Below are positions 1 through 7,908 of a stretch of DNA of 26,424 nucleotides, piece by piece. How positions within the stretch are numbered: the first letter of the stretch is position 1; each line of letters starts with the position of its first letter. This stretch comes from a virus. The notes beneath the pieces are model-generated. The model was not told where the DNA came from and did no database searches. It saw only the letters and a list, made by a program, of their open reading frames with translations. Made by a program: the position numbers and the translations under genes. The stretch covers positions 1-26,424 of the IMG/VR virus record IMGVR_UViG_3300046485_000074; one strand, given 5' to 3'.

Positions 1-356
1 TAGAGGGTCGACCCGGTGGAGCCCGGCGTCATCGTCAGGTTCGGCAGGGCGCGTCCGCTCGGCGTGGTCAGCGAGAAGACGCCGCCGTTGGCCACGGCCG
101 TGATGCAGGCCAGCACGTAGTTGCCGACCTCGACCTCCGGGCCGGCGAAGACGTTGCTGACGGCGCCGGTGCCGGTCCCGACCGCCGTGGGAATCGACAC
201 GCGGCCGATGCCCTTGGTCACGCGTCCGATGACGGCCCCGGCCGCCAGGTTCTGCCCGGACAGCACCGTGATGCTCTCCCGGCTCGGCCGGCCATTGCCC
301 TCCCGCTCTTCGAGCAGGAACTCGCCGGCGTGCTGCCCTTCAGTCTGCGTGCTCAT
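1..356 (-). CDS. Head decoration protein, lambda gpD-like (3' end cut off by window)
   Basis: This is the N-terminal 118 residues of a capsid-stabilising decoration protein. The visible part carries the family pattern: a short N-terminal arm, GEFLLEE near residue 11, then a block reading ESITVLSGQNLAAGAVIGRV, followed by a small beta-rich domain. Family members trimerise on the expanded capsid surface. The ATG at 356 is preceded by AAGGAG with a 7-base spacer, which fixes the start. It lies 15 bases after the protease stop, in the lambda order C then D, so a major capsid gene would be expected just beyond the left edge. The stop codon is outside the window. Identity is by sequence pattern and gene order. 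Confidence 0.85.
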   Translation of the reverse strand, partial: MSTQTEGQHAGEFLLEEREGNGRPSRESITVLSGQNLAAGAVIGRVTKGIGRVSIPTAVGTGTGAVSNVFAGPEVEVGNYVLACITAVANGGVFSLTTPSGRALPNLTMTPGSTGSTL

Positions 357-371
357 AAGGTCACTCCTTCG

Positions 372-1442
372 CTACTGCGCCTGGTTGCGCGCGGCGTAGA
401 TGGCCGCGACGTTGATGACCGGCTTGGGCCGCACGCCCTGGTCCGGGTCGAGGTCGCCGTGGATTTCGATGCGATCGAGCTTGGCCGTGATGGTGGTCAG
501 GTGCGTCCGCACGTCGGCGACAGGCATCGCGCCGGCGATGTAGCCCGAGGCCAGGTCGGGCAGCTTCGCCGTCGCGCACAGTGCCGTGATCTCAGCGGCC
601 CTCGCATCAGCCGCCGTCCGGGCATTCGTGGCCGCGGTGATCTTCGCGGTCACGGCCGGCATCGGCAGGGCCGCCTCGATCAACTCGCGGGCGAAGGCCG
701 CGCTGAATCCCGCAGCATCGACGGCCGCGAGGACTTCGCTCGCGGTGGCGGTCGCAGGGGGAGCTGCGGGAGGCGGCGTGATGAATGCGGTCACCTGGGC
801 GCGGAACTTCTCCGGCACGGTGAGACGCGCGAGCACTGATGGCTCGAGGAACGCTGCCACCCGCAGCCCTTCGACCTTCTCTGTCGCGAAGCCGTTGGCG
901 ATGGCGTCGTCGGCCGACATCCACGTCTCCGCGTCCAGGAGCGCGCCGAGTTCCTCCGCGGTCAACTGGGAGTGCCACTGGTAGGTGGCGATGATGGTGT
1001 CGCGGATCGCATCGAGCGTCTCAGCGGTCTTCCGGAGGTCGGCCGCGTTGCCCGCCAACGCCGTCATGGGGTTATGCACCATCACCAGCGCGTTGTCGCT
1101 GATGCGAATGGTCGTGCCGGCCATGATGATGAGCGAGGCGGCGCTGGCCGCGATGCCCTCGATGACGACGTCGACGGCGCGGGCCTTGCTGGTGCGCTGA
1201 TCGCGCAGGGCGTTGGCGATCGTCACCGCGGCGAACACGTCGCCGCCCGGGCTGTTGACGTGCACGCGAATGCCGGTCACGTTGGCCGGCAGTTTGGACA
1301 GCTCGTCGACGAAGGTCTTCGCCGAGATGCCGACGCCGTAGTACGTGTCGAACCAATCCCCGATGTAGTCGAGGATGAAGACGTCCACGACGGCGGAATC
1401 CTCCGCGCGGTTTTGAAACTTGTACCAAGCTCGAGGCGTCAT
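372..1442 (-). CDS. Head maturation protease, ClpP/S14-like, with C-terminal extension
   Basis: A prohead protease that would cleave capsid and scaffold proteins during head maturation. From the ATG at 1442 the protein has 356 residues. The first ~195 form a ClpP fold: the block HVNSPGGDVFAA near 61-72, a nucleophile Ser near 100 in EGIAASAAS, His near 123 in MVHNP, and an acidic residue in ETWMSADDA. The remaining ~160 residues are Ala- and Thr-rich and may act as scaffold, as the C-terminal part of lambda gpC (Nu3) does; that is inference. A GTG at 1454 overlaps the portal stop (GTGA) and is an alternative start. I prefer 1442 because GAGG lies 6 bases upstream and family proteins usually begin at this point. 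Confidence 0.88.
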   Translation of the reverse strand: MTPRAWYKFQNRAEDSAVVDVFILDYIGDWFDTYYGVGISAKTFVDELSKLPANVTGIRVHVNSPGGDVFAAVTIANALRDQRTSKARAVDVVIEGIAASAASLIIMAGTTIRISDNALVMVHNPMTALAGNAADLRKTAETLDAIRDTIIATYQWHSQLTAEELGALLDAETWMSADDAIANGFATEKVEGLRVAAFLEPSVLARLTVPEKFRAQVTAFITPPPAAPPATATASEVLAAVDAAGFSAAFARELIEAALPMPAVTAKITAATNARTAADARAAEITALCATAKLPDLASGYIAGAMPVADVRTHLTTITAKLDRIEIHGDLDPDQGVRPKPVINVAAIYAARNQAQ

Positions 1443-1450
1443 AGTGAACC

Positions 1451-2992
1451 TCACGCTTTCTGAGATGCCGGTGGCTCTGGCTCGGCCGGTTCGCTCGGCG
1501 ACGGCGACGCTCCACCGGTCAGGGCCTTGCGGCCGTCAGAGTCGTAGGACAGGCCGAGGTCGTCCGCCCGCTTGTTGTCGGCCGCCTGCTCGGCGTCGAT
1601 CGCTTCGATGTCCTCGCCCGTTTCGCTGACTTCCGCGCTGCGCGTGGTGAGCCCCGCGCGGATGGCCATGCGCTTCGCCTCGACGTCCTGCACGGGCTGC
1701 AGGTACGGCCAGCCCTGCGGGATCCACTTCGCACGCGCCCATGGGTCGGGGTTGGTCAGATACGCGGGCGGCATCGTCAGCGCGCCCGACAGGTATGCGC
1801 GATCGAGCCACGCCGACCAGACACGTCGACACAGCTGAAACGCGACAATCTGATGCTGCCAGGCCATGATGCGCCGCCGGAATTCGTTCAGGATGACCCG
1901 GACGGTCCGGTCGTTGACCTTGGACATGTCGCCCGTCAGCGTCTCGTACGGCACACCCGTCGCGGCCGCGACATGGAAGAGCTGCTGGCGCGAGAAGTCC
2001 GCATAGCCGCTGCCGGCGTCGGGCGGCTTCGAGAACTCCACCTTCTCGCCGGGGCCCAGTTCCTGGAAGATGCCCGGCTCGAGGCTCAGCATGGGCCGGC
2101 CGTCGGCATCGTTCTCGGTGGGCAACCCCGTCAGCGGAAGAATGGCTTCCGGATCGCCCAGTGAGCTCGCCGGTCGCTCGACGAAGCCCGCGAAGAGGTT
2201 GGCGAGTTGCTGACGGAGCAAGACCGCATCGTCAAACTTGTCGAGCTCGTGCAACCGGATGAGCGCCTGCGTCAGGTGCGGCACGCCGCGCAGCTGGCCC
2301 GGACGCAGCGGATCGTAGAGATGCACGACCGCCTCGGCCGGCACCCGGCGGAGCTGCGACCGATCGATGTCCTGCAGATCGCCAGGTCGGGATTGATAGA
2401 ACCAGTAGGCGACCCGCCCGCCGATCGGATTGAACTCGATACCCGCCCGCACCCGATTGCCCGTCGGCATGACGGTGTTGTAGGTATGGGGACAGAGTTC
2501 CGGCTCGAGGACCTGCACCTGCAGCGGCACCGAGAGCCCGTCTGACAGGAGCCGGGGGCGCAGCCGCACGAACGTCTCGCCGCCCTCCAACCACGCGCGC
2601 ACGGCCTGGCTTTGCTGGCCATACCAATCGAGTAGACCATCCGCGTCGCTCTCGTCCGTCCATCGCAGCCACAGCGCCTGCGCCTGCTTGCGAAACGGGG
2701 CGTCATCCGCTTGCGAGAGTGGCTTGATGCCCGTGCCGATGATGTTGGTGACGAGCCGATCGATCGCGCCCTTGGCATACCCGTCGTTGCGCGTCGCCGC
2801 GCGCGATCGATCGCGCAGTGTGGTCAGACCGTACAGGATGGCCGTGTTCGGGGAGACGGTGGGCGCGCGCCACCCCATTGCGCGACGGGCCAGTGACGCC
2901 CCTTCGTAGGTCGTCGACGCCACCGCACGCGTCCGACGCACCGGCGGGGCCGATGTCTCGTCGAGCGCGAGGCGGAGCTGGCCAGCCGGCAC
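1451..2992 (-). CDS. Phage portal protein, lambda gpB family
   Basis: A 513-residue portal protein. Twelve copies of such proteins form the ring at one capsid vertex through which DNA enters and to which the terminase docks. The N-terminal third has the lambda-type pattern of an Arg- and Asn-rich segment (LRDRSRAATRNDGYAKGAID) followed by LVTNIIGTGIKP. The central LYDPLRPGQLRGVP and LLRQQLANLFAGFV segments are also typical. The length matches lambda gpB (533). It starts with GTG, one base after the W-like stop, with AAGGG upstream as ribosome site. It ends in a GTGA overlap with an alternative protease start. The Pro- and Glu-rich C-terminus is the usual variable tail of this family. Confidence 0.92.
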   Translation of the reverse strand: MPAGQLRLALDETSAPPVRRTRAVASTTYEGASLARRAMGWRAPTVSPNTAILYGLTTLRDRSRAATRNDGYAKGAIDRLVTNIIGTGIKPLSQADDAPFRKQAQALWLRWTDESDADGLLDWYGQQSQAVRAWLEGGETFVRLRPRLLSDGLSVPLQVQVLEPELCPHTYNTVMPTGNRVRAGIEFNPIGGRVAYWFYQSRPGDLQDIDRSQLRRVPAEAVVHLYDPLRPGQLRGVPHLTQALIRLHELDKFDDAVLLRQQLANLFAGFVERPASSLGDPEAILPLTGLPTENDADGRPMLSLEPGIFQELGPGEKVEFSKPPDAGSGYADFSRQQLFHVAAATGVPYETLTGDMSKVNDRTVRVILNEFRRRIMAWQHQIVAFQLCRRVWSAWLDRAYLSGALTMPPAYLTNPDPWARAKWIPQGWPYLQPVQDVEAKRMAIRAGLTTRSAEVSETGEDIEAIDAEQAADNKRADDLGLSYDSDGRKALTGGASPSPSEPAEPEPPASQKA

Positions 2993-2993
2993 G

Positions 2994-3203
2994 TCAGTAG
3001 CCCTTCGAGGTGGTCACGCCGTGGACTTGCTTCGATCGGCGCGTGGTGGACGTCTGCCCCAGTTCGCGCAGGATGTCCTGCTCGAGCGTGCGCATCTCCG
3101 CATCGGAGCTGTACGTCACGCTCCGATCGCCGAGCTGCACGGTGCGCACGCCTCGCAGGCGGGCGGTCCGGACGGCGGCGAGATCGGAGTCGGTATAGGC
3201 CAT
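2994..3203 (-). CDS. Head-tail joining protein, gpW-like
   Basis: A 69-residue protein almost the same length as lambda gpW (68), which binds below the portal and prepares filled heads for tail attachment. It starts MAYTDSDLAAVRTARLRGV, has a short beta hairpin (TVQLGDRSVTY) and then a second helix (DAEMRTLEQDILREL). This is the alpha-beta-beta-alpha arrangement of the gpW fold. Its position between the large terminase and the portal matches lambda. Unlike lambda, an HTH gene and a 125-base gap separate it from the terminase, and a possible promoter lies in that gap. The ribosome site before the ATG is weak. Confidence 0.85.
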   Translation of the reverse strand: MAYTDSDLAAVRTARLRGVRTVQLGDRSVTYSSDAEMRTLEQDILRELGQTSTTRRSKQVHGVTTSKGY

Positions 3204-3250
3204 GCGTTGCGCTCAGACTTGCCAGGCGGGGGCGACCTGGCACGAGCGGC

Positions 3251-3279
3251 ATAGTGTGGTTCGTTTAGAGGGAAGTCAA
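3251..3279 (-). promoter_or_regulatory. Possible sigma70-type promoter ahead of the gpW-like gene
   Basis: On the minus strand TTGACT (3279-3274) is followed after 17 bases by CACTAT (3256-3251). The -35 box matches consensus at 5 of 6 positions but the -10 at only 3. It lies in the only sizeable gap of the head operon and would give about a 40-base leader before the gpW-like ATG at 3203. Inference from motif and position only. Confidence 0.3.
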
Positions 3280-3290
3280 AAAGTAGTGTG

Positions 3291-3317
3291 CGAAAACGGC
3301 GAGAACGGCGAGAACGG
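3291..3317. repeat. Three tandem 9-bp repeats
   Basis: The plus strand reads CGAAAACGG, CGAGAACGG, CGAGAACGG in direct succession. The array sits in the 125-base gap between the HTH gene and the gpW-like gene, just upstream of the possible promoter. It could be a protein-binding array or simple slippage. No function can be read from it. Confidence 0.6.
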
Positions 3318-3328
3318 CGAAACTCTGG

Positions 3329-3568
3329 TCAGGAACAGGCGATCGACGGCACCGGAAACCCTTTGTTCGCCAGATAGCGAGTGACCTCGTGCGTAGGGAC
3401 TCGCCACACCCGACCGCAGCGGACGGCACGTAGCTCGCCCTCCTCAATCTCGCGCCGAACGAAGTCAGGCGACATGCCGATCCAAGCGGCCAGTTCCGTC
3501 GTGCTCCAGGCGGAGCACGACGGTCCATCCATGGGCGACCGATGCTCGCGGCGAGGTGATACTGTCAT
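3329..3568 (-). CDS. Small excisionase/MerR-like HTH protein between terminase and gpW
   Basis: A 79-residue DNA-binding protein. Residues ~21-68 form a compact HTH of the excisionase/AlpA type: STTELAAWIGMSPDFVRREI, then a wing-like GELRAVRCGRVWRVP and a closing helix THEVTRYLANKG. The ATG at 3568 has AAGGA 7 bases upstream. An ATG at 3583 overlaps the terminase stop (ATGA) but has no properly spaced ribosome site, so I chose 3568. Lambda has no gene at this place. Proteins of this fold act as excisionases, repressors or activators. Here it could control the downstream head genes, since a 125-base gap with repeats and a possible promoter follows. Role unproven. Confidence 0.72.
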   Translation of the reverse strand: MTVSPRREHRSPMDGPSCSAWSTTELAAWIGMSPDFVRREIEEGELRAVRCGRVWRVPTHEVTRYLANKGFPVPSIACS

Positions 3569-3579
3569 TTTGGGATCCT

Positions 3580-5499
3580 TCATCCTCGAGAGAGGTAGTG
3601 GCTTCGGGCGACGCGGCGACCCACGATGGGCGGCCGCGGCGCAGACGCGTCCGGCGACGTCGCCGGAGTACTCGTGGTGACGACGGGCGCCGACGCGGCG
3701 AGCGTCGCGGCCATTGCCGCCAGGCGCGGATTCAATAGTCGCAAGGCGCCGAGCGCATAGACGGACATGTCGAGGGCTTCGTTGCGCGGCCGGAACTTCT
3801 TCCACACCTGTTGTGGCACGCCCTTGTGCCAGCGCATCACGAGCCGCTCGCTGGTGAGCTGGGCCGCGAACTCGTCATCGCACCAGTCGGCGTGCGGCAG
3901 GTGCACGTGGCCGGGCCCCTTCTCGGCCAGGGCGAGACGTGAGAGCCAGAGCGCCTTCGCGGCGTCGACGCCGATCGTGTAGAGCGGCACCTGCCTCTCG
4001 TGGCGGCCCCAGCGGCGCGGAGACGGAGAGGACACCAGCGGGCGCTGGCCGTCGCGCCCGATGATCGCGTACACTCGGCGCGAGGCCTTGCGCTCGGCGT
4101 AGTCGTAGACCATCGTGGTCCGGTGTCCGCCTGAGTCGATGCACGACGCCTGGATGTGCAGCGCCTGGCCGCTCGCGTGTCGATAGGGCTGGTCGAGGAA
4201 GTCATCGAGCATCTGCCACGGCGCCGGCTGCGACGTGTCCCCAGGCAGCGTCATCCGATCGATGACCCACGATTCCTCTCCCGGGCCCCAGCCGATCACC
4301 AGCGCCTCGAGGCGATCGTCCTGCACGTCGACGCCCATCGTGAGACAGCACGCGCCGGCGGGAATGTCGATCTCCGACCCGTAGATCTCGCGGCGCATCA
4401 GCAGGGCATGGGGTTCCACGCCGTCGCCCTGGTCGAGCTCGATCGGTTCTCCCAGCGTGGTGTTCTCCCAGGTGTGCATCGTGCTGGGATCACCGCGCTT
4501 CTGATCCACTCGGGCCTGCAGGAAGCCGGTGACGATCGCGACGAGCGACGAGAGCGGCGAGTAGGCCTCCCAGAGATGGAAGCTGACGATCGACTTGTCT
4601 TGTCGGTCCGGCTGCTCGGATACCCAGTGGCCTCGCGCGAGCACGGCCAGGCGTTCGACGTCGTCGAGCCCGTGGTCACAGTGCGGGCAGTGAATCCTCG
4701 CGGTCGTCGGATCGTCGTCGGTCCACCTCACCTGCGCCCAGCGATACGCGAACAAGGATCCGCACGCCGGACAGGGCACGTGATACCGCCGCTGGTCTCC
4801 CCGCTGGAACCAGGCGTGAATCGGGGCGTCGCGCATCGTCGGCGAGCTCAGCATCAGCACGCGGCGCCGGCGCCCATAGGAGGTGGTGCGCTTCAGGGCG
4901 ATCGCGATGGTGTTGCCCTCGCCGGGCAGCTCCGGCGGATAGCGATCAATCTCATCCAGCACCAGGAGACGGACGGACCTGGATGCGAGCGACGCCGCAG
5001 AGTTCGCGCCCCCGATCGCAATCGCGCCGCCACGGAAGGTCTTCGTGAGAATCGTGTTGCTGGAATCCTTCGCGCGCTTCTTCGACACGACGCCGGCGAG
5101 GATCGCGCTGGCGGCGATCACGGGCTCGAGCCGGTTCCGCGCGAAGTCTTTCGCCATCGGATCGACCGTCGGTTCGACGACGAGAATGGTGCAGGGGTCG
5201 TGGGCGATGTGATAGGCGACGACGTTCACGGCGCAGGCCGTCTTCCCCCACTGACTGCTGCCCATCACGACGACGGTCTGCACACCGGGTTCATGGAACG
5301 CATCCAGGATGCCGCGTTGGTACGGGGCGTAATCGGTCTGCCAGTGCGTGCCGGCGAGCGGGCCTGACGTCACCACGATCTCCCGATCGGAGAATTGCGA
5401 GACGGCGAGGATGGGTGGGGGCGCGAATCGCGCCAGCACGCGCGCGAGCAGCGCGGTGGAGGCGACGGGATCGCTGGCTGGCAACGTGTCGACATTCAC
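3580..5499 (-). CDS. Terminase large subunit, lambda GpA family
   Basis: The 639-residue packaging motor and DNA-cutting enzyme. An ATPase domain comes first, with Walker A-like GSSQWGKT at 80-87 and Walker B LLVLDE at 178-183. Next is a zinc-ribbon-like Cys set (C243, C246, C271, C274), often present in GpA proteins. The nuclease domain follows, with acidic residues in MGVDVQDD (D391), CIDSGGHRT (D455) and HADWCDDEF (D541/542). The length matches lambda GpA (641). The ATG at 5499 overlaps the small-subunit stop by ATGA, so the two subunits are probably translationally coupled. Lambda-type terminases usually cut at cos sites, which suggests a cos phage; that step is inference. Confidence 0.95.
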   Translation of the reverse strand: MNVDTLPASDPVASTALLARVLARFAPPPILAVSQFSDREIVVTSGPLAGTHWQTDYAPYQRGILDAFHEPGVQTVVVMGSSQWGKTACAVNVVAYHIAHDPCTILVVEPTVDPMAKDFARNRLEPVIAASAILAGVVSKKRAKDSSNTILTKTFRGGAIAIGGANSAASLASRSVRLLVLDEIDRYPPELPGEGNTIAIALKRTTSYGRRRRVLMLSSPTMRDAPIHAWFQRGDQRRYHVPCPACGSLFAYRWAQVRWTDDDPTTARIHCPHCDHGLDDVERLAVLARGHWVSEQPDRQDKSIVSFHLWEAYSPLSSLVAIVTGFLQARVDQKRGDPSTMHTWENTTLGEPIELDQGDGVEPHALLMRREIYGSEIDIPAGACCLTMGVDVQDDRLEALVIGWGPGEESWVIDRMTLPGDTSQPAPWQMLDDFLDQPYRHASGQALHIQASCIDSGGHRTTMVYDYAERKASRRVYAIIGRDGQRPLVSSPSPRRWGRHERQVPLYTIGVDAAKALWLSRLALAEKGPGHVHLPHADWCDDEFAAQLTSERLVMRWHKGVPQQVWKKFRPRNEALDMSVYALGALRLLNPRLAAMAATLAASAPVVTTSTPATSPDASAPRPPIVGRRVARSHYLSRG

Positions 5500-6032
5500 G
5501 TCCGCTTCCTTGGCTTGCCGCCTCGAGACCGTTTCCGTGTCGTGGACGCTTTCCGCGTTCGTCGGCGTCTCGTTGGAGCGGCGCCGGCGGCGAGCTCGCG
5601 CAGCGCGTCATACACGATCTCTTGGAGCAGCTGCTCTACACCCGCAGCGCCCTCGAGTGCGGCCACGCGGTGAATCCGATCGGCCAACGCGGTCGGCCAG
5701 GCGAGTAACCGGGCGCGGATGGCGGCGACCTGGCCGGACCAAAGGCGGTCAACGTCCTCGATCGGAATCAGCTTGCTGGCTCTGATGGCGACCCGCTGTT
5801 CCGCTTCGATCGCTTGGGCCAGTTCCTTGCGCGCGCGCGATGCCGTGAAGTCTGGCGCCTGCTGACGAGCGGTCTCTTCTCGTGTTGTCAGCCACGCGCG
5901 CACCGCAGCTTCGTCATACAGTGATGGCCGGCCACCGCGGCCGCGTTTGGCGACCGGCAGGCCTTCTTCTTGCCACCTCGCGACGGTGCGCGGATCGCAG
6001 GGAAGGCGCCGTGCGAGCTCCCGGCGTGTCAC
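5496..6032 (-). CDS. Terminase small subunit, Nu1-like
   Basis: A roughly 178-residue DNA-recognition subunit that would guide the large subunit to the packaging site. The N-terminus is an HTH (TRRELARRLPCDPRTVARW) followed by GGRPSLYDEAAVRAWL, the layout of Nu1/DUF1441-type proteins. A helical middle (residues ~65-150) is suited to oligomerisation, and the protein ends in a strongly basic Arg/Lys tail. It directly precedes the large subunit with an ATGA overlap. The start is uncertain. TTG at 6035 and GTG at 6032 both lack a good ribosome site, while the best one upstream (GGAGG at 6079-6075) sits 6 bases before an in-frame ATT at 6068. Confidence 0.82.
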   Translation of the reverse strand: MTRRELARRLPCDPRTVARWQEEGLPVAKRGRGGRPSLYDEAAVRAWLTTREETARQQAPDFTASRARKELAQAIEAEQRVAIRASKLIPIEDVDRLWSGQVAAIRARLLAWPTALADRIHRVAALEGAAGVEQLLQEIVYDALRELAAGAAPTRRRRTRKASTTRKRSRGGKPRKRT

Positions 6033-6035
6033 CAA

Positions 6036-6127
6036 CTTGACCGTCGACTGGATCGTCCGCTTCTGAATCGCCGTCCTCCGACCGCCTCGGCGCCGGCCCG
6101 CCGACCGACCTCAATGGCCAATGGCCC
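6036..6127. other. Non-coding gap before the terminase genes, possible cos region
   Basis: These 92 bases lie immediately upstream of the small terminase gene, where lambda carries cos. They contain the palindrome CGGCGCCG (6088-6095) and a tandem AATGGCC pair (6113-6126). No lambda cos sequence is recognisable. The assignment rests on position and terminase type only. Confidence 0.15.
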
Positions 6128-6955
6128 TTAGAGCCACGTAGAATCTACGCAGAACTTGCGGTCCGTTTGCCCGCTCTGGGGCCACACGTCACAGGGTCCC
6201 CCGCGCTTGAACAAGTCATCGCTGGCCCGCAGTTCCGAACGTCCCGCCGAGGCGACATACCCATACCGCACGAGACGTGCGAACGCTTTCGATACCGGGC
6301 CACTCGACGCGTATCCGACCCGCGTGAGCACTTCGCCCTTCGCCAGAGGTGAGGGGTACGCGTCACAGATGGCTCTCAGGAGAGCCTTCTCCATCGTGCT
6401 GAGCTTCGAACCCTCGAGGAGGTAGGCACGCAAGGCGGTGCCGAGTGGGAGCGACTCGTAATCGCCCAAGGCCGCGACTCCCGAACGGGTGATGCGGAGT
6501 CCGTTGCGGCTATCGGGTTCCACCCACCCCTCGCGCGTCAGGTCGGCGAATGCCTTTGAGACGGGTCCGCTGGAGCGATAGCTGGTGTGTAGGAGGACCT
6601 GCGCCTTCGTAAGGCCATCCGGATGCTGGGCGAGCGCCGTCAGCATCTTGCGAGGCATCCTGTCCAAGGCAACCGAACCACGCAGCGAATGCGCCATGCC
6701 CGCCCCTCCACCCGTGGCTGACCGAACGACACGGCCAGGTCGTTCCACGGATGGAGGATTGGGCCTCTGCAGGGTTTCTCGGTGGTAATCGGCCGCCGCC
6801 TTTGCGCGAAGCACACGGCCATGGTCGACAACTTGATTGACTCCGACCTGGACCTGATCCACTTGGGCCTGGATGGCGCGGGCGAGAATCTGCCCGTCCT
6901 GGACGATTGTCCGCAACTGGTCGAGGACCATGTCTGAAATCGCTGGCACCGGCAC
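6128..6955 (-). CDS. Protein with two tandem winged-helix-like domains
   Basis: I do not recognise a named family. From the GTG at 6955 it would have 275 residues. Residues ~8-60 are helical and Gln/Val-rich, possibly coiled coil. Two related modules follow at ~103-150 and ~191-240. Each begins with a helix (MLTALAQHPDGLTKAQVL; LLRAICDAYPSPLAKGEVL), shares the exact string SSGPVSKAFA and ends in an L-R-G-V wing, so the gene contains an internal duplication. This looks like a DNA-binding regulator. The start is uncertain. The ATG at 6697 has an excellent GGAGG 7 bases upstream and would give 189 residues with both modules. A possible N-terminus in another frame is described in the next entry. 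Confidence 0.6.
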   Translation of the reverse strand: MPVPAISDMVLDQLRTIVQDGQILARAIQAQVDQVQVGVNQVVDHGRVLRAKAAADYHRETLQRPNPPSVERPGRVVRSATGGGAGMAHSLRGSVALDRMPRKMLTALAQHPDGLTKAQVLLHTSYRSSGPVSKAFADLTREGWVEPDSRNGLRITRSGVAALGDYESLPLGTALRAYLLEGSKLSTMEKALLRAICDAYPSPLAKGEVLTRVGYASSGPVSKAFARLVRYGYVASAGRSELRASDDLFKRGGPCDVWPQSGQTDRKFCVDSTWL

Positions 6956-7002
6956 TCGCCGCGGTTGGTCTTCGGCAGGATCAGGCGGATGGTCTTCATC
7001 AT
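6956..7002 (-). other. Possible frameshifted N-terminus of the double winged-helix gene
   Basis: An ATGATG at 7002 overlaps the stop of the upstream gene (ATGA) and opens a frame reading MMKTIRLILPKTNRGE with GC-rich third positions. That frame then degrades into Ser/Arg/Cys-rich sequence. A single -1 shift near 6955 joins it smoothly to VPVPAISDMVLDQLRT of the next gene. This could be a real frameshift mutation, an assembly error or coincidence. No slippery heptamer is visible, so programmed frameshifting is unlikely. Confidence 0.35.
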
Positions 7003-7484
7003 CGGCCCTTGGGCTTCCGCGCGTTCCGATCGCGACGTGCCGCCACGCGCTTCTTCTCCTGGTCCAATGCGGGGGCCGGGGCATCGCCGGCGGTCGTCTT
7101 CCCCTTGCCGTCGGCGCCGTCAGCGCCAGGCATCGGTAGCGGCAACTGCCGCTCCTTCGAATCCAGGGGCCGCCGGCGGATGATCTCGCCGGTATCTTCC
7201 CGAATCGTGATGGCCTCTCCCGTGTTGTCATCCGCGTAGAGGGTCACCTTGACGTCGCGAGGCTCGGCCTTCCGGGTGACGACGAGCGTGAGGCGGGACC
7301 GCTCGGCCTCGAGCTTGGCGAGCTGCGCCTTCATGTCGGCCTTGATCTGGGCTTGGCGGTCGTCCTCCCGTTCGATGTCCTGGCAGCAGAGCCCCAGGGC
7401 GTTCGCCCGGTCGATGAACTCGTCGCTGGTGAGGTGACACTCCAACTGTTCAGGCTTCGCCTTGATCAGAATGCGCATGGCCAT
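6999..7484 (-). CDS. Phage accessory protein with coiled-coil N-terminus and C-terminal RPL..KERQ motif
   Basis: A 161-residue protein of a common but functionally uncharacterised phage type. It begins MAMRILIKAKPEQLECHLTS. Residues ~18-65 form a long charged helix likely to be coiled coil. A short beta segment follows (DVKVTLYADDNTGEAITI), then REDTGEIIRRRPLDSKERQ near 95-113, the most characteristic part of this group. The C-terminal ~50 residues are Gly/Ala/Lys-rich and disordered-looking. The ATG at 7484 has AAGGAG 9 bases upstream. Its first 35 bases overlap the end of the nuclease gene before it. It belongs to the replication cluster, but no activity can be assigned. Confidence 0.78.
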   Translation of the reverse strand: MAMRILIKAKPEQLECHLTSDEFIDRANALGLCCQDIEREDDRQAQIKADMKAQLAKLEAERSRLTLVVTRKAEPRDVKVTLYADDNTGEAITIREDTGEIIRRRPLDSKERQLPLPMPGADGADGKGKTTAGDAPAPALDQEKKRVAARRDRNARKPKGR

Positions 7485-7908
7485 GTGCTCGTTCTCCTTC
7501 AGATGATGTCGGAATGCTGTGAACCGGGACCTCGCCCGGCGCGAGGCGGTAGAGCGGGACCTGGTCCGCGCGGAGCGTGCCCATGCTGACCAGGTAGGCG
7601 ATGACGGCGTTCTGGCCGCCCACGACGTGGTGCACTTTGTAGGGCGCCTCGCAGGCCAGGCAGCGATCGCGGAACACCCGCTGCTCCGGGCGAAGCGCCC
7701 CGCCGGGAGCCTTCACTTCGATCGCCAGCAGGCCGAGGCCGCGTGGGAAGAACGCCAGGAGGTCAGGCAAGCCCTTGGTCTGGCAGGTGCCCTGATGATC
7801 CCCGCTCGGGCGATGCGTTCCGAGCACGTACACTTCGAACCCCAGCGTTGTGAGCAATCGCACAATGGCCCGCTGCTCGAACTTCTCGGGCTGGCGGCGC
7901 GCGCTCAT
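7450..7908 (-). CDS. VRR-NUC domain nuclease
   Basis: A 152-residue PD-(D/E)XK-type nuclease of the VRR-NUC family, which includes phage structure-specific nucleases and the FAN1 nuclease domain. Visible features are a first helix with Glu (FEQRAIVRLLTTLGFEVYVL), the motif KGLPDLLAF with Asp at ~49, and AIEVK with Glu ~64 and Lys ~66, followed by GGALRPEQ with Gln ~76. Together these make up the active site. A second helix and VVGGQNAVIAYL complete the fold. The ATG at 7908 has GGAGG 5 bases upstream and overlaps the preceding small gene by ATGA. It probably resolves branched DNA during replication or recombination. Confidence 0.88.
   Translation of the reverse strand: MSARRQPEKFEQRAIVRLLTTLGFEVYVLGTHRPSGDHQGTCQTKGLPDLLAFFPRGLGLLAIEVKAPGGALRPEQRVFRDRCLACEAPYKVHHVVGGQNAVIAYLVSMGTLRADQVPLYRLAPGEVPVHSIPTSSEGERAHGHAHSDQGEA

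Noticed and set aside
4156-5367. Plus-strand open frame of 403 codons antisense to the large terminase
   Set aside because: Mirror frame of a gene with intact Walker and nuclease motifs.
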